A DNA stretch of 64,000 nucleotides from Lachnospiraceae bacterium (lineage in GTDB: Bacteria; Bacillota; Clostridia; Lachnospirales; Lachnospiraceae). Positions 35,727 through 44,775 of this stretch are shown here, one piece after another. The stretch is from assembly GCA_017472605.1 (NCBI GenBank), contig JAFUPV010000009.1, positions 41,953 through 105,952 on the forward strand, written 5' to 3'. Both the position numbers and the translations under genes were made by a program. The notes under the pieces were generated by a model. It did no database searches. It worked only from the letters and a program-made list of their open reading frames with translations, and had not been told where the DNA came from. Position 1 is the first letter of the stretch, and each line of letters begins with the position of its first letter.

Positions 35727-36593
35727 ATGAAATTTACAAAGATGCACGGAGCCGGAAACGACTTCATTATTTTAAACAATATGGATGGACAACTGAAAAA
35801 GGAAGATTTCCCGAAACTGGCGGCTGCATTGTGCAAGCGCAGACTTTCCATCGGTGCTGACGGTCTGATGATCGTTGGACAGCCGCAGAAGGACGGCGAT
35901 TTCTACATGCACTTCTACAATTCAGACGGCAGTGAGGGAGAAATGTGCGGCAACGGCGCGCGCTGCATCTCCCGCTACGGATACGAAAAGGGACTTGCCG
36001 GTGAAACGATCCGTGTGGAAACGAAAGCAGGACTGGTAATCGGCCAGCGCAGAGGAACCGATTCCTACACCATCCGTCTCAACGACCCCACCACGCTGAT
36101 CCTGAATTCTCCTGTTACTGTAGACGGTGTCACCTATGACTGCTCCTACATGGAACTGGGAAATCCCGGCATTCCTCACGCAGTTGTTCACATTCCTGGT
36201 CTTGCGCTTGCTGAAGATGCCGTTCTTCGCGAAATTGGCCGTCAGATCCGTTTCTACAAAGATTTCCCCAAGGGCGCAAACGTAAACTTCTACGATATTC
36301 TTCCGGATGGAACGGTGAATGAACTGACCTTCGAGCGCGGCGTGGAAGACTTCACGCTTGCTTGCGGAACCGGAACCGGCTGCACAGCTTCTGTTCTTTC
36401 CATGAAAGGACTGATTTCTCCGGAGGACTCCCTGATCCATGTCCTTGGCGGCGATCTGAAGATGTCCGTGTCCATTGACCGCAGCCAGGCGGACAAGATC
36501 AATGAAAACATTGCATCTGCAGCAAAGGATCTTTATCTGACCGGTCCGGCTGTGATTGTTGCAGAGGGTGAGATTGGCGAAGTGATGCCGTAA
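35727..36593 (+). CDS. dapF: Diaminopimelate epimerase
   Basis: A 288-residue cofactor-independent epimerase converting LL- to meso-diaminopimelate for lysine and peptidoglycan synthesis. The two catalytic cysteines lie in EMCGNGARC (about residue 73) and ACGTGTGCTAS (about 213), and the N-terminus KMHGAGNDFII is the standard substrate loop. AAGGAAAGG precedes the ATG. It is monocistronic. Confidence 0.97.
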   Translation: MKFTKMHGAGNDFIILNNMDGQLKKEDFPKLAAALCKRRLSIGADGLMIVGQPQKDGDFYMHFYNSDGSEGEMCGNGARCISRYGYEKGLAGETIRVETKAGLVIGQRRGTDSYTIRLNDPTTLILNSPVTVDGVTYDCSYMELGNPGIPHAVVHIPGLALAEDAVLREIGRQIRFYKDFPKGANVNFYDILPDGTVNELTFERGVEDFTLACGTGTGCTASVLSMKGLISPEDSLIHVLGGDLKMSVSIDRSQADKINENIASAAKDLYLTGPAVIVAEGEIGEVMP

Positions 36594-36652
36594 ATCGGAT
36601 TTCAGCTGCAGCAATGCAAAAAAAATACCCAGCAAAAAATATGCCCCAAAAA

Positions 36653-36709
36653 AGATAAGAAACGAACTGGAGCTGCCCAAATGGGGCTGCTCCAGTTCGT
36701 TTCTTATCT
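36653..36709. terminator. Bidirectional terminator between dapF and the TRIC operon
   Basis: Perfect 21-bp stem (AGATAAGAAACGAACTGGAG and complement) with an inner GCCC/GGGC extension. On the minus strand it ends the five-gene operon that begins near 44645; T-rich sequence flanks both sides. Confidence 0.85.
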
Positions 36710-36711
36710 CT

Positions 36712-37350
36712 TCATTTCACCGGCCGGTTCACCTTCGGCAGACTCCACCGGTAATGCGCCGCCAGACAACGGATTACCACCACAACGACTGCACCGATAA
36801 TCACAGCAACCCGCTCTCCTGCCACGTCATACAGAAGTGCACAGACAAGCGCGCCTGCGATGCTGGCGCTGGCATATACATGCTTGACAAATATGTATGG
36901 GGTATTTCCTGCAAAAATGTCGCGAAGCAGACCGCCGCCAACGCCGGTCAGCACACCGACAAACACCATCAGAAACAGACCGCAGCCGGTATCCATGATG
37001 ATTGCCTTCTCCACACCAAGAACGGAGAACACGCCAAGTCCCAGCGTATCCATCCAGAACATCAGCTGATCGAAATGCTTATGCTCCTCGTTCAGCTTAC
37101 CAAGGGCGGCAAAAACAAACACAACAATTGTTGTTCCCACCGCAATCATGGCGTAGACCGGTGTCTGAAACATGGCAGGAGGTGTACTGCCAAGAATCAG
37201 ATCCCGGACCATACCTCCGCCAACTGCTGTTGTTAATCCCAGAACCGCCACACCGAACGCATCCATGTTTTTGCGGATTGCCGTCATCGCTCCCGATACG
37301 GCAAACGCAATGGTTCCGATCACTTCAATAAAGAATAAAAAGAATTCCAT
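36712..37350 (-). CDS. TRIC-type (UPF0126) membrane channel protein
   Basis: A 212-residue protein with seven hydrophobic segments in two similar halves; the paired signatures GLTTAVGGGMVRDLILG and VLTGVGGGLLRDIFAG mark the UPF0126/TRIC family. Prokaryotic TRIC proteins form trimeric cation channels, while some UPF0126 members have been linked to glycine use. AACAGGAG precedes the ATG. It is the last gene of the metH operon, 30 bases after the GTPase gene. Confidence 0.85.
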   Translation of the reverse strand: MEFFLFFIEVIGTIAFAVSGAMTAIRKNMDAFGVAVLGLTTAVGGGMVRDLILGSTPPAMFQTPVYAMIAVGTTIVVFVFAALGKLNEEHKHFDQLMFWMDTLGLGVFSVLGVEKAIIMDTGCGLFLMVFVGVLTGVGGGLLRDIFAGNTPYIFVKHVYASASIAGALVCALLYDVAGERVAVIIGAVVVVVIRCLAAHYRWSLPKVNRPVK

Positions 37351-37380
37351 CTCCTGTTAACACCTTTCCCCTTTGTAACG

Positions 37381-40077
37381 CTACTTTCCTTTTTCATCCT
37401 TATTCAGTACTTTTTTTCCCAGCCGCACATCCTCCAGCATATCTGCCAGCTCATCCGATACATTCTGGAACAGATAGCTTCGCATGCTCTGCTGTTTTGT
37501 CAGATAATCTTTGCGGATTTCCTGGTTGGTCGCCATGATATCCTCTTTCAGACCCTGCGCCGACATGCGCAGAGCTCCCTGACCCATGATGATCAGCTGC
37601 TCAATGCCATCGGAGGTCGCAACTGTCACGCGGTGCCTGCGTTCAATCTGAAGAACCGTTTTCTCAATATACTGGTCGGCCGTCTCCGCTTCTTTTGTAT
37701 ATACCACATAGATGTTGTGGTATTTCTGCACCTCACCCTGATATCCTTCCACCTTATAGGCATCAAACACCAGAATCAGGACATTTCCGCGATATCCCTG
37801 ATAGTTGCTGAGAATGTCCATCAGCGCCAGCCGGGCTGCCGCCAGATCCACCTTTGCCAGTTCGCTCAGTTCTTCCCAGGCAAAAATGATGTTGTATCCG
37901 TCTACAAGCAGGTATTCCGTTGTCTTCTCCGTCTCCGCTGTTTCCCTGCTTTTTGACGAAGAAGACGGGCGAAAGGCATCTCTTGTTCTGCGGGCAGCTC
38001 CATAGGTTCGGGTGAAAATCTCTTCCAGTTCCTTATCTGCTTCCAGCGAAGTCACCAGAGAGCCTCCCGACCGGGCCGGTTTGCCTGCGGACGAACCCAT
38101 GCCGAAAACACCGGGAGCGGATGTCGCCTGCAGAGGCACTGCCGACTGCTGCCATGCAAAGTCCAGATGCATGTAATTGACAACTTCCTCCCAGTTTACA
38201 TTGAAGCCTGCTCCGTGAGCGCAGAAAACAGAGCCGGTTGGATTGTTCAGATCCCGCTCGGAATCGTAACCGGCTTCTGCAATCACCGCTTCTGCATTGT
38301 GGCAGGGCTCATAACCTTTCAGACTGCAGAAAAGGCGGCCTTCTCCGCGGCTGTAGGCAACTACTTCCCGCTGATAATCCCGCATATTGACAACAGGCGC
38401 GCTTCCTGTGATTACTGCCATCTCCCCTTCCGTGACCGGTTGGGAAAAGCTTGCCTGCATTTTCTGCAGATCATTCAGCGCTCTTCCTACCGCATCCTGA
38501 GGAATTTCCAGCGAAAATTCGTAGACTGGTTCCAGCAGAAGGCTTTTTGTCCGCTTCAGTCCGTGACGGACCGCACGATAGGTTGCCTGACGGAAATCGC
38601 CGCCCTCGGTATGCTTCTGGTGGGCACGGCCGGTCAGCAGAGTAATCCGGATATCTGTGATCTCCGCTCCGATCAGAACGCCACGGTGCTTTTTCTCTTC
38701 CAGATGGGTCAGGATCAGCCGCTGCCAGTTCTTATCCAGAACGTCCTCACTGCATTTTGCGGCAAAGGTTACGCCGCTGCCCCGCTCCCCCGGTTCCAGC
38801 AGCAGATGAACCTCCGCGTAGTGACGAAGCGGCTCAAAGTGACCGACTCCCTCAATCGCTTCCGCAATGGTTTCTTTATAGACAATGGTTCCGGAACCAA
38901 ATTCCACATCCACACCGTACCGCTCTTTGATCATGCTTTTCAGAATCTCCATCTGAACGGCTCCCATGACCTGCGCATGGATTTCTCCGGATTCTTCTTC
39001 CCAGACGATGTGAAGCTGCGGTTCCTCTTCTTCCAGCGCACAGAGACGTTCATACATCCGATGCATGTCACAGCCATAGGGCAGCTGGATCCGATACGTG
39101 AGAACCGGTTCCAGAACAGGCCGGTTCGCATCCTTCTCCACACCCAGTCCCTGACCGACAAAGGTCTTTCCCGGACCGGCTACCGCACAGATGCTTCCGG
39201 CTGCCAGTTCCTTTTCCAGGCGAAACTGACTTCCTGAATACAGACGCAGCTGATCTGCTTTTTCGCCGCCTTCTTCCAGCTGCTGCTTCACCTTCAGAAC
39301 ACCGCCGGTCACTTTCAGATGGGTCAGACGGTTTCCCTGGGCATCGCGGCTGATTTTGTAGACTTTTGCGCCGAACGTATCCGGATATTCCGGACAGGCG
39401 GTAAACCGCTCCACACCGCGCAGGAATTCATCCACACCGGTCATTTTCAGCGCGGAGCCGAAGTAGCAGGGAAAGACCTGACGGCGGCGGATCAGTCCGC
39501 GGATTTCCTCATCCGTCATCTCTCCCGTCTCCAGATACCGCTCCATCAGCTGTTCGTCACAGACAGCCAGATTCTCATAAAATGCTTCGTCCTCGCCGCC
39601 TTCCCGAAACTCGATGCAGCGCTCATCCAGCCGCCTTGTCAGTTCTCCCATCAGCAGTTCTCTGTCTGTGCCGATCTGGTCCATTTTATTAATGAAGAGA
39701 AAAACAGGGATCTGATATCGCTTCAGCAGCTTCCACAGCGTCAGCACATGACCCTGCACCCCGTCCATGCCGCTGATCACAAGGATGGCATAGTCCAGCA
39801 CCTGGAGCGTCCGCTCCATTTCCGCTGAAAAATCCACATGTCCCGGGGTATCCAGAAGCGTGACCTGTTTTGTACCCAGAGAAAACAGCGCCTGCTTGGA
39901 AAAAATGGTAATTCCTCTCGCCCGCTCCAGCTCATAGGTATCCAGGAACGCGTTTCTGTGATCCACCCGCCCCAGTTTACGGATGCTTCCCGTGCGATAC
40001 AGAATCCCCTCTGCCAGCGTTGTTTTGCCCGCGTCTACATGGGCAAGAATACCGATTACTAACTTATTGCTCTCCAT
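37381..40077 (-). CDS. TetM/EF-G-like translational GTPase fused to a YacP/Rae1-type NYN nuclease domain
   Basis: An 898-residue fusion. Residues about 1-650 follow the TetM/EF-G layout: G1 AHVDAGKTT (12-20), switch I RGIT (about 54), G3 DTPGH (77-81), G4 NKMD (131-134), then domains II-V. A low-complexity linker (about 660-715, SSSSKSRETAETEKT) joins a NYN domain (721 to about 880): EYLLVDGYNIIF, LVFDAYKVEG, EAETADQYIE and TVATSDG hold the expected acidic residues of YacP. In Bacillus the free YacP protein Rae1 cleaves mRNA in the ribosomal A site, the place TetM and EF-G also bind. A ribosome-directed nuclease is therefore an attractive inference. The gene starts three bases after the glyoxalase stop. 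Tetracycline resistance cannot be assumed. Confidence 0.85.
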   Translation of the reverse strand: MESNKLVIGILAHVDAGKTTLAEGILYRTGSIRKLGRVDHRNAFLDTYELERARGITIFSKQALFSLGTKQVTLLDTPGHVDFSAEMERTLQVLDYAILVISGMDGVQGHVLTLWKLLKRYQIPVFLFINKMDQIGTDRELLMGELTRRLDERCIEFREGGEDEAFYENLAVCDEQLMERYLETGEMTDEEIRGLIRRRQVFPCYFGSALKMTGVDEFLRGVERFTACPEYPDTFGAKVYKISRDAQGNRLTHLKVTGGVLKVKQQLEEGGEKADQLRLYSGSQFRLEKELAAGSICAVAGPGKTFVGQGLGVEKDANRPVLEPVLTYRIQLPYGCDMHRMYERLCALEEEEPQLHIVWEEESGEIHAQVMGAVQMEILKSMIKERYGVDVEFGSGTIVYKETIAEAIEGVGHFEPLRHYAEVHLLLEPGERGSGVTFAAKCSEDVLDKNWQRLILTHLEEKKHRGVLIGAEITDIRITLLTGRAHQKHTEGGDFRQATYRAVRHGLKRTKSLLLEPVYEFSLEIPQDAVGRALNDLQKMQASFSQPVTEGEMAVITGSAPVVNMRDYQREVVAYSRGEGRLFCSLKGYEPCHNAEAVIAEAGYDSERDLNNPTGSVFCAHGAGFNVNWEEVVNYMHLDFAWQQSAVPLQATSAPGVFGMGSSAGKPARSGGSLVTSLEADKELEEIFTRTYGAARRTRDAFRPSSSSKSRETAETEKTTEYLLVDGYNIIFAWEELSELAKVDLAAARLALMDILSNYQGYRGNVLILVFDAYKVEGYQGEVQKYHNIYVVYTKEAETADQYIEKTVLQIERRHRVTVATSDGIEQLIIMGQGALRMSAQGLKEDIMATNQEIRKDYLTKQQSMRSYLFQNVSDELADMLEDVRLGKKVLNKDEKGK

Positions 40078-40080
40078 CGC

Positions 40081-40452
40081 TTACTTTTTCGCCGGTACAA
40101 TTTCCAGCCAGTATCCATCCGGATCCTGAATGAAATAGATTCCCATGGACGGATTCTCAAAACAGATGCATCCCATGGCCGCATGCTTTGCATGAGCCGC
40201 CTCATAGTCCTCCGTCTCAAACGCAAGATGGAACTCGCAGTCACCCAGGTTATAGGGACGGTCAAAATCACGAAGCCATGTCAGTTCCAGCTCGAAGCCG
40301 GTCTCCTCATTGCCGACATAGACGATGATGAAAGACTCATCTCCTGCCACCTTCCGGCGGATTTCCGTCAGTCCCAGTGCCTCTCTGTAGAAATCCAGGG
40401 ATTTCTGCAGATCTTTTACATTATAATTCTCATGGATCATTTTAAACTTCAT
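40081..40452 (-). CDS. Glyoxalase I-like VOC metalloprotein
   Basis: A 123-residue vicinal-oxygen-chelate protein with paired beta-alpha-beta-beta-beta units. Metal ligands expected for glyoxalase I are visible: His in MIHENYNV (7), Glu in FELELT (about 55), His in EFHLAFE (about 75) and Glu in YWLEIVP (about 118). Lactoylglutathione lyase is the closest class, although glutathione is unusual in clostridia and another thiol or substrate may be used. Its ATG overlaps the TGA of metH by four bases. Confidence 0.82.
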   Translation of the reverse strand: MKFKMIHENYNVKDLQKSLDFYREALGLTEIRRKVAGDESFIIVYVGNEETGFELELTWLRDFDRPYNLGDCEFHLAFETEDYEAAHAKHAAMGCICFENPSMGIYFIQDPDGYWLEIVPAKK

Positions 40453-43061
40453 TTGATTCCCTCCAGATTCGCAAACAATTCTTCCGCATAGCGCACCGTC
40501 GCCATCGCATCCTTTCCATAGCAGTCCGCGCCGATTTCCTTTGCATAGGACTCGGTCAGCACTGCACCGCCAACCACGGTTTTTACATGGGGCAGCTGTT
40601 CATGAAGGAGACGGATGGTTTCCTCCATGCTTACTACTGTCGTTGTCATCAGCGCACTCAGTCCCACCAGCGGCGCGCCTGTCTCTCTCGCTTTATCAAC
40701 AATTGCCTGAGGATCCACATCCTTTCCCAGATCATAGACCTCATAACCATAATTATCAAGGAGTACCCTGACAATGTTTTTTCCAATATCATGAATATCG
40801 CCCTTTACCGTTGCAAGAACGATTTTCCCCTTTTTCTCCTGCTTTGTACCGCTTGCCTGCAGAAATCTTCCAATCTCATCAAAGGCACACTTTGCAGCCT
40901 CCGCACTCATCAGCAGCTGGGGAAGAAATACCGTCCCCTTCTCAAATCCCTGACCCACCAGATCCAGCGCAGGAACAAGACGCGTATTGATGATTTCCAA
41001 CGGTTCCATCTCTTTGAGCAGCATTGCCGTCACCTGTGCGGACGGTTCCCTGAGGCCCTTTCGAATCGTCTGGATCAGGTCCGGCACCGGTTCACCGGAT
41101 TTTCCGGACGCACCGCTGCCATTTCCGCTCAGATCACCGCTTTCTCCGCCCTGACCGCTTCCGTGTCTCAGACCGGCGGCATTCCCACTTTGACCGCTTC
41201 CGGTTCCCAGACCGGCGGTTTTCGCGCTCTGACCGTTTCCGGTTCCCGAACCGGCAGCTTTCCCACTCTGACCGTTTCCGGTTCCCGAACCGACGGCTTT
41301 CGCACCCGCAGCGTCGCTTTTTTCCTGCACAGCAGCCGCATAACGCTCAATATATTCGCCGCACTGAGGATCCAGTGCCGCCAGCGCGCAGTACGCGAAG
41401 TAGGCTTTCATCATGCTCTCCGAAGCCGGGTTGATGATTGCCGCGCTGAGTCCGTTCTGCATCGCCATGGTATAAAACGCCGAATTGATGATTTCACGCT
41501 GGGGCAGACCAAAGGAAATGTTGGAAACACCGAGAATGGAATGGCCATCCAGCTCATCCCGGATTCTGCGTAACGTCTCCAGCGTCACGAGAGCCGACTC
41601 CGGTTCGGAACTGATTGTCATCGCCAGGGCATCCAGAACAATGTCTTCTTTCCGGATTCCATAGTCCGCCGCTGTCTCATAGATCCGTTTTGCGATGGCG
41701 ATCCGTCCATCCGCCGTCTGAGGAATTCCGTTCTCGTCCAGAAGCAGGGCAACCACAACGCCTCCATATTTCTTCACCAGCGGGAACACGGTTTCCATGC
41801 TTTCCCTTTTGCCGTTGACGGAATTGATCATTGCCTTTCCGTTATAGACGCGAAGAGCCCGCTCCATGGCTGCCGGGTCAGAAGTATCAATCTGCAGCGG
41901 CAGACGGATGCATGCCTGAAGCTCCTGTACTGCTTCCTCCAGCAATGCCGGTTCATCGATCCCCGGAAGCCCCACATTAACATCAAGAATATGAGCCCCC
42001 TTCTCCTCCTGCCTGATGCCTTCTCCCACAATGTAGTCCAGATCATGGGCAAGAAGTGCCTCTTTAAACCGCTTCTTTCCAGTGGGGTTGATCCGCTCTC
42101 CGATGATCACAGGCCTTTTTCCAATCTCAACGGCCGTTCCATAGGAAGAAACAATCGTCTGTTTCTTTGGCAGGATCGGCTTTGGCGCAATCTCGTCACA
42201 AATCTGTTTTGTCAAACGGATATGCCGGGGCGTTGTTCCGCAGCAGCCGCCTATCATCCAGGCCCCATCCTTCGCAATTTCACCCATGATGGATGCAAAT
42301 TCCTCCGGTGTCACATCATAGACCGTTTTTCCCTGTTCCGTTCTGGGCAGTCCCGCATTGGGATTGACAATCACCGGCACCGATGCATGTTGGAGGATCT
42401 CCCTGGCAACGGCCCGCATCTGCTCCGGTCCCATGCCGCAATTCACTCCAAGACCGTCCACACCGAGACCTTCCATGGACGCAACAACTGCCTTCGGAGA
42501 CGTTCCGGTCAGCAGCTTCTTTTTCTCATCATAGACCATCGTAACAAAAACGGGAAGACTGGTCTGCTCCTTCGCTGCCAGTACTGCCGCCTTCGCTTCA
42601 TAGGCATCGCTCATCGTCTCGATCAGAATCAGATCTGCGCCGCATTCGCTGCCGATTTTCATGATCTCCGCATAAACAGAAACCGCATCTTCAAATGCCA
42701 GGTCTCCCAAAGGCTTCAGCAGTTTTCCCGTCGGTCCCACATCGAGAGCGATGCAGGCGTCCTCCCGTCCACTTCTGCGTCTTGCTTCTTTCGCATTTTC
42801 AAATGCCGCCTCGATTACGGCTCGCAGGGAGTGTTCCCCCTCCTTCGGAAATTTCAGTCCGTTGGCACCAAACGTGTTGGCATTGATGATATCGGCTCCT
42901 GCTTCCAGATAAGCCTGATTGATGGCAATAATCTCTTCCCGATGGGTAAGGTTCCAAATCTCGGGCAGTTCTCCGCCCTTCAATCCCCGCTCCTGCAAAA
43001 GCGAACCCATTCCTCCGTCCCAGTACAGAATTCTTTTCCCCAGCTGCTCCAAACAATTCAT
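40449..43061 (-). CDS. metH: Cobalamin-dependent methionine synthase, no reactivation domain
   Basis: An 870-residue MetH: homocysteine-binding zinc domain (1-300; GVNCGMGP about 207, GGCCGTTP about 271), pterin domain (about 315-590; GERINPTGKK about 322), a repeat-rich linker (about 595-680), B12 cap (about 690-760) and B12-binding Rossmann domain with GDIHDIGKN (about 755). The fourth, AdoMet-dependent reactivation domain of Escherichia MetH is missing, as in many clostridia where it is a separate protein. The linker insert is made of 13-residue Gly/Ser/Gln repeats. AGAAGG precedes the ATG. A half-length paralogue lies just upstream. Confidence 0.93.
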   Translation of the reverse strand: MNCLEQLGKRILYWDGGMGSLLQERGLKGGELPEIWNLTHREEIIAINQAYLEAGADIINANTFGANGLKFPKEGEHSLRAVIEAAFENAKEARRRSGREDACIALDVGPTGKLLKPLGDLAFEDAVSVYAEIMKIGSECGADLILIETMSDAYEAKAAVLAAKEQTSLPVFVTMVYDEKKKLLTGTSPKAVVASMEGLGVDGLGVNCGMGPEQMRAVAREILQHASVPVIVNPNAGLPRTEQGKTVYDVTPEEFASIMGEIAKDGAWMIGGCCGTTPRHIRLTKQICDEIAPKPILPKKQTIVSSYGTAVEIGKRPVIIGERINPTGKKRFKEALLAHDLDYIVGEGIRQEEKGAHILDVNVGLPGIDEPALLEEAVQELQACIRLPLQIDTSDPAAMERALRVYNGKAMINSVNGKRESMETVFPLVKKYGGVVVALLLDENGIPQTADGRIAIAKRIYETAADYGIRKEDIVLDALAMTISSEPESALVTLETLRRIRDELDGHSILGVSNISFGLPQREIINSAFYTMAMQNGLSAAIINPASESMMKAYFAYCALAALDPQCGEYIERYAAAVQEKSDAAGAKAVGSGTGNGQSGKAAGSGTGNGQSAKTAGLGTGSGQSGNAAGLRHGSGQGGESGDLSGNGSGASGKSGEPVPDLIQTIRKGLREPSAQVTAMLLKEMEPLEIINTRLVPALDLVGQGFEKGTVFLPQLLMSAEAAKCAFDEIGRFLQASGTKQEKKGKIVLATVKGDIHDIGKNIVRVLLDNYGYEVYDLGKDVDPQAIVDKARETGAPLVGLSALMTTTVVSMEETIRLLHEQLPHVKTVVGGAVLTESYAKEIGADCYGKDAMATVRYAEELFANLEGIK
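41152..41307. repeat. Four 39-nt tandem units in the metH linker
   Basis: Units 41152-41190, 41191-41229, 41230-41268 and 41269-41307, sharing TGACCG...TTCC(C)..ACCGGCGG cores. Each encodes 13 residues of the type SGTGNGQSGKAAG on the minus strand. They lie between pterin and cobalamin domains. Confidence 0.9.
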
Positions 43062-43099
43062 GTCACTCTATACCTTCTTTTTTATCTATTTCTATTGAT

Positions 43100-44587
43100 T
43101 CATCTGCAAAGCGTTTCCAGAACAGCAAAAACAGACTCATCTTCCTCCGGCTGCATGTCATATACAAGATTTTCCATTGCGATTCCGCTCTGTTTTGCCG
43201 CCTGACAGATTTTCTTCGCGATCACAGTCCGTTCTTCTTCGTTCTTCACTACTCCGTTTTCATCCGCAAGTTCAGCCACAACAACGGCACCATATTTCTT
43301 CGCCAGCGGGAAGATCTGATCCATGCGTTCCTGCATTCCATTCACTGCGTGGATCATTGCCTTTCCATTGTAAATCCGAAGCGCCTGATCCAGTGCCTTT
43401 GGATTCTCCGTGCAAATCTGCAGCGGTGTTTTCATGTAGGTCTGCAGCTCCAGGATGGTTTCCGGAAGCAATGTTTCCTCGTCCGCTTCCGGCATGGCAA
43501 CACATACACGGATTACATCCGCGCCGTCGTCTTCCATCTCCGTCGCTTCATCCAGAATGGAATCAAAATCTTCATCCAGCAGCGCCTCTTTCACATCCTC
43601 ACTGACAGCCGGGTCAATCTGCGTTCCTACCGCAACCGGCTCGCCGCAAAGCGTTACCGCCATTCCATGGGTGGAAATGACCGTTTTTTTCTTCGGCTGA
43701 ATCGGCAATGGATTCACCCTGTCACATGCCTGCTTTGTCAGACGGATATGCTCCGGTGTCGTGCCGCAGCAGCCGCCCACGATCCAGGCGCCATCCTTCG
43801 CAATCTCACTCATGATTTCCGCGAACGCTTCCGGTGTCACATCATAGACATTTTTTCCGTTTTCTCTTCGTGGAAGTCCCGCATTGGGATTCACGATTAC
43901 CGGCACGGAGGCGTTTTCCAGAAGCTCCTTTGCCACTTCTCTCATCTGAGCCGGTCCCATGCCGCAGTTGACGCCAAGCGCAGTCACGCCAAGACCTTCC
44001 ATGGTGGAGACAACAGCCTCCGGTGAAGTTCCGGTCAGAAGCTTTTTGCTTTCGTTATAAACCATGGTCACAAAAACAGGAAGGTCGGTCTGCTCCTTCG
44101 CCGCAACAACTGCCGCCTTTGCTTCATAGGCGTCACTCATGGTCTCGATTAAAACAAGATCGGCGCCGCATTCCTTTCCGATCTGCATGATCTCGGCAAA
44201 AATCGCTACCGCGTCCTCAAAAGCCAGATCTCCAAGCGGCTCCAACAGCTTTCCGGTGGGCCCCACATCAAGAGCCACACAGGCATCCTCCCGACCGCTT
44301 CTTTTCTTTGCTTCCCTGGCATTTTCAAAAGCAGCTTCGATTACGCTTCGCAGTGTATGCTCCTTTCCCTGCGGATACTTGATCCGGTTTGCGCCAAAGG
44401 TGTTTGCATTGATGATGTCCGCGCCGGCCTCCAGATAGGCCTGATGAATGGCAATCACATCCTCCCTGTGAGTGACGTTCCAGATTTCCGGCAGCTCACC
44501 GCCCTTTAATCCACGTTCCTGCAGCAGGGAACCCATGCCGCCGTCCCAATATAAAATCCGTTTTCCCAGTTGTTCCAGACAGTTCAT
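43100..44587 (-). CDS. Half-length methionine synthase paralogue: homocysteine methyltransferase domain plus decayed pterin domain
   Basis: A 495-residue protein. Residues 1-300 are nearly identical to the neighbouring MetH (the first 37 residues differ at one or two positions) and keep the zinc cysteines (GVNCGMGP, GGCCGTTP). Residues about 315-495 align to the MetH pterin domain but have lost key blocks: GERINPTGKK is replaced by GTQIDPAVSE and DVNVG by RVCVA, the region is acid-rich, and the protein stops where MetH continues. It may methylate homocysteine from another donor or have a regulatory role. It is the first gene of the operon; GGAG precedes the ATG, promoter at 44645-44674. Confidence 0.85.
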   Translation of the reverse strand: MNCLEQLGKRILYWDGGMGSLLQERGLKGGELPEIWNVTHREDVIAIHQAYLEAGADIINANTFGANRIKYPQGKEHTLRSVIEAAFENAREAKKRSGREDACVALDVGPTGKLLEPLGDLAFEDAVAIFAEIMQIGKECGADLVLIETMSDAYEAKAAVVAAKEQTDLPVFVTMVYNESKKLLTGTSPEAVVSTMEGLGVTALGVNCGMGPAQMREVAKELLENASVPVIVNPNAGLPRRENGKNVYDVTPEAFAEIMSEIAKDGAWIVGGCCGTTPEHIRLTKQACDRVNPLPIQPKKKTVISTHGMAVTLCGEPVAVGTQIDPAVSEDVKEALLDEDFDSILDEATEMEDDGADVIRVCVAMPEADEETLLPETILELQTYMKTPLQICTENPKALDQALRIYNGKAMIHAVNGMQERMDQIFPLAKKYGAVVVAELADENGVVKNEEERTVIAKKICQAAKQSGIAMENLVYDMQPEEDESVFAVLETLCR

Positions 44588-44644
44588 TGTATCGGTATCT
44601 CCAATCTGTGAGCAGTCTCACATGGTATTTATTTCTATTGGTAC

Positions 44645-44674
44645 ATTGTACCCCTTTTCTTCCTGTTATGTCAA
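44645..44674 (-). promoter_or_regulatory. Promoter of the five-gene metH operon
   Basis: Minus strand TTGACA (44674-44669), 18-bp spacer, TACAAT (44650-44645). The leader of about 50 bases is too short for a cobalamin or SAM riboswitch. Confidence 0.75.
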
Positions 44675-44703
44675 CAGAAAGAGAGAGGAGGCCGACAAAA
44701 AAA

Positions 44704-44747
44704 AGACGAACGGATACCATGCTTCTTTTCATGATATCTGTCCGTCT
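44704..44747 (-). terminator. Terminator of the GH13 gene
   Basis: About 18-bp stem (AGACGGACAGATATCATG against CATGGTATCCGTTCGTCT, minus strand, two G-U pairs), then seven T. Confidence 0.85.
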
Positions 44748-44775
44748 CTCATTGCTTTCTGTTTTAATGGTTCAA

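Noticed and set aside
37381-40077. Acquired tetracycline-resistance gene
   Set aside because: TetM-like fold only; the fused NYN domain, operon with metH and absence of mobile-element context argue against a standard tet gene.
44588-44644. Cobalamin or SAM riboswitch ahead of the metH operon
   Set aside because: The leader after the promoter is about 50 bases, far too short for either.
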